Shown piece after piece: positions 1-5,010 of a stretch of 5,010 nt of DNA. Location of the stretch: the NCBI GenBank assembly GCA_016209995.1, contig JACQVC010000192.1, forward strand, positions 1 to 5,010. The letters are read 5' to 3'. Origin of the DNA: Gemmatimonadota bacterium. Lineage in GTDB: Bacteria > Gemmatimonadota > Gemmatimonadetes > Longimicrobiales > Gaopeijiaceae. Made by a program: the position numbers and the translations under genes. The notes below the pieces were generated by a model, which made no database searches, had not been told where the DNA came from, and saw nothing but the letters and a program-made list of their open reading frames with translations. Within the stretch, counting starts at the first letter, position 1; every line of letters begins with the position of its first letter.

Positions 1-1755
1 GAGGGCTTCGACCAGCTCGCCCAACACGCTATTGTCCCGGAGCTGGCCTACAAGCTCGTTCTCGTGCTCTACGTGGGAGGATTGCCCGCCAGCCTGGTCG
101 TCGGCTGGTTCCACGGCGAGAAAGGGGAGCAGCGCGTCACGAGCGGGGAACTCGGCCTCCTGAGCCTGGTTGCGGCGAGCACGGTGTTCGTCGGCGTGAT
201 CGTCGCGCGGCCCCAGCTTTCCGGCGGGGCGGCTGGCGTGGCTGCGGGCATCCTGGATCAGAGTAGCATCGCCGTGCTCTACTTCAAGGACCTTTCCCCG
301 CAGCAGGAAGTCCAGCACCTGGCGGATGGCTTCAGCGAGGCACTCATTGCCCAGCTCTCGCAGGTTCGCAGCCTGGATGTCGTCTCGCCGAATGGCGTGA
401 GGGCGTTCCGGGATTCTGGCCTCGACCCGGATAGCATCGCCCGCATCCTCGGCGCCGGTACGCTCGTGGAAGGCAGCATCGAGCCGGTGCGGGACCGAAT
501 CCGCGTGCAGGTTCGCCTGCTCGATGGAGCAAGCGGCGCAGAGTTTCGCAGGGGGACCTTCGAGCGCGCGAGCGGCGAGCTTCTCGACATCCGGGACGAC
601 CTCGCCGAGGAGGTCTCCCGCTTTCTCCGGGCCTGGCTGGGCGAGGAGATGTATCTCCGGCAGACCAGGACGGGTAGCGAGAGCGTGGCGGGGTGGGCGC
701 TCGTCCAGCGGGCGAACCGCCTGAGGAAGGTGAGCGACGATCGGCTCGGCGCCGACGACCTGCCGGGAGCGCTTGCGGCACTCGAGCAGGCCGACACTCT
801 GCTGGCCCGGGCCGAGGAGGTCGACACGGCTTGGGCGGAGCCGAGTATTCGGCGGGCGGAGGTCGCCTATCGTCACTCACGTCTGACGCGCGCCCTGCCC
901 GAACTCTCCGCCTCGGTGGAGAAGGGCCTCGTGCACGTGCAAAGGGGCCTGAGCCTAGAACCCAGCAACGCCGAAGCTCTCGAGCTCCGCGGAACCCTGC
1001 GGTACTGGGCGTGGATCCGGGGCCTCACCCACGATCCCGCCGAGCGAAACCGCATGCTGCAGGCGGCGCGACAGGACCTGGAGGGCGCGGTACGGACGGA
1101 CCCCACCCGGGCCGGGGCCTATAGCACGCTGAGCCACCTGTACTATCAGGAGGGGGTCCGCGACGTGCCGGCGGCGGTGCTGGCGGCGCGGAGGGCTTAC
1201 GAGGAAGACGCATACCTGGAGGTGGCGGACGAAGTCCTGTGGCGTCTCTTCGGCGGATCCTTGGACCTCGAGCAGTTCGACCAGGCCCGTCGCTGGTGCG
1301 GAGAGGGCGTGCAGCGATTCGCCGCCGACTACCGTTTCGTGGTGTGCCAGCTCCGGCTCATGATGACGCCGGCCGTGGCGCCGGACGTGGAGTCAGCGTG
1401 GGCTCTCAAGACGCGGGTGGAGAGTCTGGCGCCCGAGCCCCGTAGGGCTTACGAGAGCGTGCAGGGCGAAATCATGGTGGGGGCGGTCCTCGCCCGAGCC
1501 GGGCTGGCCGACAGCGCACGGGCCGTGCTCGAACGGGCCAGGACTCGCAGGGACTACGGCACCGACCCCAGCCGGGAACTCACCGTCTACGAGGCGTACG
1601 CGCGAATCCTCCTGAACGAGGAGGACGAGGCCATCGACCTGCTGAAGGAGTATGCCGCAGCCCAGCACGGCTTCGACCCCGCCGGTGACGTCGGGTGGTG
1701 GTGGCGGGAGCTCCGGGACCACCCGCGGTTCCATGAGCTCAGCACGCGACGCTGA
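1..1755 (+). CDS. Membrane-anchored TolB/FlgO-like domain protein with TPR-type helical repeats (5' end outside window)
   Basis: The frame is open from the first base, so the start codon lies upstream; the GTG at 64 falls inside a hydrophobic stretch and is not a credible start. 584 residues are visible. Numbering from the window edge: two hydrophobic segments at about 15-37 and 51-69, separated by a short loop with WFHGEKG; a TolB/FlgO-like domain at about 88-211, opening with SSIAVLYFKDLS and carrying the family-typical ADGFSEALIAQLS and LVEGSIEPVRDRIRVQVRLLD stretches; then an alpha-helical region to the end (about 228-575), with TPR-like pieces such as GLSLEPSNAEALELRG and RTDPTRAGAYSTLSHLYY. 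It ends in RDHPRFHELS, a tail I recall from TolB-TPR proteins of this class. Such proteins are often fused to Ser/Thr kinase or adenylate cyclase modules; none is visible, but the N-terminus is missing. The likely role is an inner-membrane scaffold for protein-protein contacts. Domain class is fairly sure; the function is unknown. Confidence 0.85.
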   Translation, partial: EGFDQLAQHAIVPELAYKLVLVLYVGGLPASLVVGWFHGEKGEQRVTSGELGLLSLVAASTVFVGVIVARPQLSGGAAGVAAGILDQSSIAVLYFKDLSPQQEVQHLADGFSEALIAQLSQVRSLDVVSPNGVRAFRDSGLDPDSIARILGAGTLVEGSIEPVRDRIRVQVRLLDGASGAEFRRGTFERASGELLDIRDDLAEEVSRFLRAWLGEEMYLRQTRTGSESVAGWALVQRANRLRKVSDDRLGADDLPGALAALEQADTLLARAEEVDTAWAEPSIRRAEVAYRHSRLTRALPELSASVEKGLVHVQRGLSLEPSNAEALELRGTLRYWAWIRGLTHDPAERNRMLQAARQDLEGAVRTDPTRAGAYSTLSHLYYQEGVRDVPAAVLAARRAYEEDAYLEVADEVLWRLFGGSLDLEQFDQARRWCGEGVQRFAADYRFVVCQLRLMMTPAVAPDVESAWALKTRVESLAPEPRRAYESVQGEIMVGAVLARAGLADSARAVLERARTRRDYGTDPSRELTVYEAYARILLNEEDEAIDLLKEYAAAQHGFDPAGDVGWWWRELRDHPRFHELSTRR

Positions 1756-1928
1756 GCGGCCGTGCACGGACGGCAACAGAAGCCTTGACCGCGCCGGTCG
1801 GGCGCGTTCACATTGCCCCCGTTATTTGCGATCCCCCCTTCCCAAGAAAAACTGGCACGGGTAGTCAGCAGGCCGGGATCGGCTTCGTAGCACTGCGCTG
1901 ACCTCCCTAACAACCGCGGAGGCTTCAC
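1756..1928 (+). promoter_or_regulatory. Intergenic leader of the lipoprotein gene with weak promoter-like match
   Basis: This 173-base gap separates two same-strand genes and probably holds the promoter of the lipoprotein gene. The best sigma70-like pair I can see is TTGACC at 1785-1790 and TCACAT at 1808-1813, 17 bases apart. The -35 box is good, but the -10 matches only three of six positions, so the call is weak. The -35 overlaps a small hairpin (GACCG-CGC-CGGTC, 1787-1799) that has no following T-run and is a poor terminator. A perfect 10-base palindrome, CCGTGCACGG, lies at 1760-1769, just after the upstream stop codon. I see no convincing small ORF, riboswitch or RNA gene here. Confidence 0.25.
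1918..1922 (+). promoter_or_regulatory. Ribosome binding site of the lipoprotein gene
   Basis: GGAGG sits six bases before the ATG at 1929, an ideal Shine-Dalgarno sequence and spacing. It fixes the start that also gives a complete lipoprotein signal peptide, so the two lines of evidence agree. Confidence 0.85.
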
Positions 1929-3623
1929 ATGTCTCGCGCCTTCCTTCGCACGGGTGTAACTGCGTCCCTGCTCGTCGTCCTAGCCGGTTGCGCGGATCGC
2001 GGCGGTGAGTCACCCACGGAGCCGCCTGGCTTCGGAAGCGTTCCCGACAACGCGGCCATCCAGGCGCAGATCAATACGCTGATCAACCAGTTGTTCCCCC
2101 AGCCTGAGCGCAGAGAGGCGAACCAGCTTTTCGCCCAGGTCATGCGAGGAATGGCGAGCCAGAACGTGGGCGCAGCGCAGACTAACGCCACCGCACTGAT
2201 CAACCTCGGGCTGGCGACCGAGCTCAACGACCCGCCCGGCCCGGAGACGACGGCTGAGGGCCTCTGCCGGCTGATCCGGCTCCTCATGCAGTTCGTCGGC
2301 CAGGATGTCAGCGGGATCGATCCCGAGTCCTGCGCCGAGCTGCTGGCCGACCCGTCGGTCACGGTCGAGGCGGTCGGTTCCGATGGCGGTACGGTAGTCA
2401 CCGAAGATGAGTTCGCCGGCGTGCAGTTCCCGGACGGAGCCGTGGACCAGCTCGTTCTCGTGACGATCCAGGAGATCGACGAGGAACCTTGCCTCCCCAC
2501 GGCACGCCCGCAACGCAAAGGGTGCTATGAGTTCAACACGGTCCCGGAGGTGGGCGCCTTCAACGTGGACGTCCTGGTGGGTGTGTGCCTCGATGCCGGC
2601 GACCTCACCGAGGCTCAGGAGGACCGCTTCCGCCTTTACAGGTTCGACGCCGATGAGGAGGACGCGAACGTGGAGGCGCTCCCCAACGCTTTCGTGGACT
2701 TCGTCGACTGCAGTGATTACGTCGCGGCCCTCGATCCCAACCTGGTGACCCGCCTGGCGCGGGCCGCTTGGAAGGGAGTGCGCCGCCCGCTGGCGCGCTG
2801 GCTCGGCGCGCGCACCCTCGTGGCCGCCGACCTGGGGTTGGGCGGGCTGGCTGGAGAATTCAGCCGCATCGGGTGGGCCGGGTCGTCGGTTCTGGTTTAT
2901 GGACCCAGCCTCACTCCCCTCACCCTTGTCCGCACAGACAACGAGGAGACCCTGGCAGCCGACGAGGGCCACTTCGTCACCGTGGTCGACGGCGCCACAT
3001 GGGCCGGCCTCAGCGCGACCGGCCCTGGCGGGTTCGGGGACTATGACGTCTTGGTGTTCGGTGACGGCACGGGCTCTCTGGCCAACGCGACGTTGAACGC
3101 CGCCACCTGGGGTGGCGTCGTGACGGGTCGGGTGGTGGTGAGTGCCGTGCATGCCGGGTTCCACCAGTGTGACATGACTCTCGCCAGCTGTCTCGACCTG
3201 AACGCGGAGCAGTGGCACAACCCCGAAGCCCGGACCTTCATTCGTCAGGCGATCAACTGGGTCGCGCTGGGGACGACGACCGGTGCTTACGTCGCCCTGG
3301 ACGTCCAATTCAGCGGCGCCGGGAACCCGCCCGGCGTGCCCATCGCGTTTCTTAACGGGATCGGGGACTTCAAGGCGGTCGGCCTCGACCCGAACATTGC
3401 TTTCCTCTCTAAGGAGGACAGCGTCGTGGTGACGGAGCCGGGCCACCCGATCGTGGCCGGCCTCGACGGGGACGACTTCTCCGGGTGGTTCGCCTCCTAC
3501 CATCAGCTCCTCAGTTCGGTGCCCGCCGCCTTCAGCACCGTCGCAGAGGGGTTCCGGAGGGTGGATCCGTCGAACCCCAACAACCCCCTGGTGGCCTTCC
3601 CCGTCATCGTCGTGCGACCGTGA
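1929..3623 (+). CDS. Two-module lipoprotein: ZU5-like N-terminal half, amidotransferase-fold-like C-terminal half
   Basis: 564 residues, complete. The N-terminus is a lipoprotein signal: a basic start (R3, R7), hydrophobic core 9-19 and lipobox LAGC with the lipidated Cys at 21, so the mature protein should be membrane-anchored outside the cytoplasm. Residues about 40-140 are mostly helical. Residues about 143-260 resemble a ZU5-type beta domain (VGSDGGTVVTEDEFAGVQFPDGAVDQ), as found in many lipoproteins of Gemmatimonadota. A linker (GLGGLAGEFSRIGWA, 303-317) leads to a second module at about 320-564 that looks like the class I glutamine-amidotransferase/ThuA-like fold: YDVLVFGDG at 372-380, GRVVVSAVHAGFH at 400-412, and HPIVAGL at 506-512 followed by FSGWFASYHQ. 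No Cys lies at the expected nucleophile turn, so it is probably not an amidotransferase. Eight Cys besides C21 (113, 135, 188, 199, 220, 261, 414, 421) would allow four disulfides. The start is set by the RBS and signal peptide. Ligand and role are unknown; domain calls are from pattern memory. Confidence 0.85.
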   Translation: MSRAFLRTGVTASLLVVLAGCADRGGESPTEPPGFGSVPDNAAIQAQINTLINQLFPQPERREANQLFAQVMRGMASQNVGAAQTNATALINLGLATELNDPPGPETTAEGLCRLIRLLMQFVGQDVSGIDPESCAELLADPSVTVEAVGSDGGTVVTEDEFAGVQFPDGAVDQLVLVTIQEIDEEPCLPTARPQRKGCYEFNTVPEVGAFNVDVLVGVCLDAGDLTEAQEDRFRLYRFDADEEDANVEALPNAFVDFVDCSDYVAALDPNLVTRLARAAWKGVRRPLARWLGARTLVAADLGLGGLAGEFSRIGWAGSSVLVYGPSLTPLTLVRTDNEETLAADEGHFVTVVDGATWAGLSATGPGGFGDYDVLVFGDGTGSLANATLNAATWGGVVTGRVVVSAVHAGFHQCDMTLASCLDLNAEQWHNPEARTFIRQAINWVALGTTTGAYVALDVQFSGAGNPPGVPIAFLNGIGDFKAVGLDPNIAFLSKEDSVVVTEPGHPIVAGLDGDDFSGWFASYHQLLSSVPAAFSTVAEGFRRVDPSNPNNPLVAFPVIVVRP

Positions 3624-3634
3624 CACAACGGCGA

Positions 3635-3676
3635 GCAGGTCGCTGAGAGACTGGCGTTCGTCTTTCAGCGACCTGC
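3635..3676. terminator. Strong stem-loop between convergent genes, likely transcription terminator
   Basis: The arms GCAGGTCGCTGAGAGAC (3635-3651) and GTCTTTCAGCGACCTGC (3660-3676) pair over 17 bp. The only imperfection is G3647 facing T3664, a G-U pair in the + strand RNA. The loop is eight bases (TGGCGTTC). It begins 11 bases after the lipoprotein stop and lies 56 bases past the methyltransferase stop, the usual place for a shared terminator. Neither side has a T-run, so it is not a textbook intrinsic terminator. It may act as a hairpin-only or Rho-assisted terminator, or as a 3'-end stabiliser of mRNA. Confidence 0.7.
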
Positions 3677-3732
3677 GCAGAGCTGTGTGCGGGCGAAGTT
3701 TGATTCCTGGTCGGCTCTGGCCCGGATGCTTT

Positions 3733-4632
3733 CTACCGTTTCACGAACACCAGCCGGAAATGGTCGAGTAGCTCGCGCTCGAAGCAGACCGAGTTCGCGC
3801 TCACGCCCGAGGCGAAGGCGAGCCGGAAATCGGAGCTGAGCAGGTAACGGGGGAGTAGGGCGAGCTTGAGCAGTGCTTTCTTGAGGCTCGGCGCCGCGAA
3901 ACGGCGCCGCCACTGGCGGATCGTCTCGACATAGTCGAGTCGTCCGTTGCTCTTCGCTTCGAGGCGGAACACCGGATCGGCCGCACGCTCGATCTGCTCG
4001 GCGCCGCAGGGCAGCCAGGAACCCGGAAACTGCTTAGCCAGCAGCGCGACGTAGTGCCCGTCCGAATCCCTCGGCGCCCGCAGCGATATGCGGTCCGCGG
4101 GAATCATGTTCCGGCCGAAGACCATCGTCTGGAGATAGAAACGGCCGCGCGGCGGAAGCACGGCCGCTATCCTACGGAACAGATCGCGGTAGACCTCGTC
4201 CTGCCGGCCCGCGCGGTAGTCCTCGGGCGAGCAGAAATGCTCGAAGGCACCCAGGCTCACCACCGCGTCGAAACCCCCGAACGTGTCCGGCGTGATGGTC
4301 CGACCATCCATGACGTGAACGTCCAGGCCGTTGCGCCGGCTCGCCGCCGCCTGGGCCGACGACAACGTCACGCCCACACCTTTCGCGCCGATCTGCCTCG
4401 CATAGTTGAGGAATGCACCCCAACCGGAGCCCACGTCGAGCACGCGGGTGCCGGGACCGAGACCAACGGATCGAGCCACGAACTCGTGCTTGCGGCGCTG
4501 AGCCTGCTCGAGGGTCAGCGAGAAGTCGCCGTCGTACTTCGCGCCGCTGAAGTCCGCCATCTCGCCGAGGCTCAGCCGGAAGATCCGGTCGATCAGCGAG
4601 TACGTGAACTCGATGTCTCGCTGCTGGGCCAT
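3733..4632 (-). CDS. SAM-dependent methyltransferase of the cyclopropane-fatty-acid-synthase superfamily
   Basis: 299 residues, complete, from ATG at 4632 to TAG at 3733-3735. The Rossmann core shows SAM motif I VLDVGSGWGAF at 64-74, GVTLSSAQ at 87-94 (compare GVTISAEQ in E. coli Cfa), acidic D104/D109 in the next strand region, and FDAVVSLGAFEHF at 121-133, matching the Cfa FDRIVSVGMFEHV block. The C-terminal half keeps FPGSWLPCGAEQI at 202-214 and DYVETIRQW at 233-241, also collinear with Cfa. It is shorter than Cfa (about 380 residues) because the N-terminal lipid-binding extension is absent. Two of the bicarbonate-site residues of true cyclopropane synthases appear replaced: Cys by G30 and His by Q168; the Glu (E131) and Tyr (Y234) remain. 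It therefore probably methylates something other than a lipid double bond by the Cfa mechanism; the substrate is unknown. The protein has no signal or membrane segment and should be cytoplasmic. It may be cotranscribed with the peptidase gene 74 bases upstream. Confidence 0.9.
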   Translation of the reverse strand: MAQQRDIEFTYSLIDRIFRLSLGEMADFSGAKYDGDFSLTLEQAQRRKHEFVARSVGLGPGTRVLDVGSGWGAFLNYARQIGAKGVGVTLSSAQAAASRRNGLDVHVMDGRTITPDTFGGFDAVVSLGAFEHFCSPEDYRAGRQDEVYRDLFRRIAAVLPPRGRFYLQTMVFGRNMIPADRISLRAPRDSDGHYVALLAKQFPGSWLPCGAEQIERAADPVFRLEAKSNGRLDYVETIRQWRRRFAAPSLKKALLKLALLPRYLLSSDFRLAFASGVSANSVCFERELLDHFRLVFVKR

Positions 4633-4639
4633 GCGTTTT

Positions 4640-4644
4640 TCCTT
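4640..4644 (-). promoter_or_regulatory. Ribosome binding site of the methyltransferase gene
   Basis: Read on the minus strand, AAGGA stands seven bases before the ATG at 4632. It supports this start and shows that the gene has its own translation initiation site rather than coupling to the peptidase stop at 4707. Confidence 0.7.
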
Positions 4645-4706
4645 GACCTACCCTACGTGCCCTGCCAGAGGCCGGACGCCTGACCCGGATCCCGGCGGGT
4701 GCGCTG

Positions 4707-5010
4707 TCACCGGCCGCCCGGGCGAGGCATCTCGCCGTCCGTCACCTCGCGCCGGTCATCGTGCGTGCCCCACTTCTCGAACCATTTGCGCAGATAGAGC
4801 TGCGTGCGCAGGAAGTTCGCTGGGCGTGACGTCGTGCCGTGCCACTCGCCCTGGAACCGGATCATGACCGTGGGCACGCCCAGGATCTGCAGCGCCTGGT
4901 AGAACTCCTCGGTCTGGCCCATCGGCGTGCGCAGGTCCATCTCGCCCGTCATGAGCATCGTCGGCGTCTTTACGTTCTCGACGTAGAAGATGGACGAGCG
5001 GTCCATCCAC
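4707..5010 (-). CDS. C-terminal end of an S9-family serine peptidase (prolyl oligopeptidase/acylaminoacyl-peptidase type)
   Basis: The frame runs in from the right edge and stops at TGA (4707-4709); the Met codon at 5004-5006 is internal (preceded by Trp) and not a start. About 100 residues are visible, the end of an alpha/beta-hydrolase domain. Counting from that Met: SSIFYVENVKTPTMLMTGEMD (4-24) is the strand and turn bearing the catalytic Asp, D24; RTPMGQTEEFYQALQILGVP (26-45) is the conserved helix of the family; and GEWHG (53-57) carries the catalytic His, H56. The serine (GxSxGG motif) and the beta-propeller lie outside the window. RPANFLRTQLYLRKWFEKWG (61-80) is the usual terminal helix, followed by a short polar tail (THDDRREVTDGEMPRPGGR). 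Members cleave short peptides or release N-terminal residues; in this group of bacteria they are often secreted, which cannot be judged here. It lies upstream of, and in the same direction as, the methyltransferase gene, with 74 bases between them. Confidence 0.9.
   Translation of the reverse strand, partial: WMDRSSIFYVENVKTPTMLMTGEMDLRTPMGQTEEFYQALQILGVPTVMIRFQGEWHGTTSRPANFLRTQLYLRKWFEKWGTHDDRREVTDGEMPRPGGR

Noticed and set aside
1784..1802. Small hairpin GACCG-CGC-CGGTC as terminator of the TolB/TPR gene
   Set aside because: The stem has five Watson-Crick pairs, extended only by two G-U pairs and one G-C pair, with a three-base loop and no T-run; too weak to call.
1853..1867. TGGCACG resembling the -24 element of a sigma54 promoter
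   Set aside because: The required GC of the -12 element would have to follow the GG after ten bases; here the next GC comes after twelve and no TTGC is present.
2010..3626. Open minus-strand frame of 538 codons covering nearly all of the lipoprotein gene
   Set aside because: It is antisense to a gene with a good RBS, lipobox signal and recognisable modules. Its translation is rich in His, Arg and Gly, as expected of a shadow frame in GC-rich DNA, and no domain is recognisable.
3696..3715. Stretch GTTTGATTCCTGGTC resembling the 5' end of 16S rRNA or a tRNA T-arm
   Set aside because: The similarity is short and needs an inserted base. Flanking bases do not continue as rRNA, and no T-stem or acceptor stem pairs around it on either strand.
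4054..4683. Plus-strand frame of 209 codons opposite the methyltransferase gene
   Set aside because: The minus-strand frame has clear SAM-binding motifs and an RBS; the opposite product is low-complexity Arg/Pro-rich shadow sequence.
4683..4700. Inverted repeat ACCCG...CGGGT between the peptidase and methyltransferase genes
   Set aside because: Five base pairs with an eight-base loop and no T-run; expected by chance in GC-rich sequence.

Overview
The window looks like ordinary chromosomal DNA of a GC-rich, Gram-negative-type bacterium. The best guess is Gemmatimonadota or a similar soil phylum. This rests on three gene types that I recall as common there: a membrane-anchored TolB-like/TPR protein, a lipoprotein with a ZU5-like module, and an S9-family peptidase. 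No marker gene is present, so the assignment is an inference. G and C dominate third codon positions, which creates many long shadow reading frames, including a 538-codon one opposite the lipoprotein gene.

Layout. Positions 1-1755 (+) hold the 3' part of a gene for a membrane protein with a TolB/FlgO-like domain and helical repeats; its start lies left of the window. A 173-base gap follows, with a short palindrome, a weak promoter-like match and a good ribosome binding site. Positions 1929-3623 (+) encode a complete two-module lipoprotein. A 109-base gap between convergent genes contains a strong, nearly perfect 17-bp stem-loop (3635-3676), which probably ends transcription. Positions 3733-4632 (-) encode a complete SAM-dependent methyltransferase of the cyclopropane-fatty-acid-synthase superfamily. 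After 74 bases, positions 4707-5010 (-) hold the 3' end of an S9 (prolyl oligopeptidase/acylaminoacyl-peptidase type) serine peptidase that enters from the right edge.

How the genes fit together. The two left genes point right and the two right genes point left, so there are two convergent transcription units meeting at the stem-loop. The peptidase and methyltransferase could share a transcript, but nothing links their functions. The lipoprotein has its own ribosome binding site and probably its own promoter. I see no mobile element, CRISPR array, RNA gene or defence system, and no clear sign of an undescribed multi-gene system. The points most worth a second look are the altered active site of the methyltransferase, the two-module lipoprotein, and the intergenic stem-loop.
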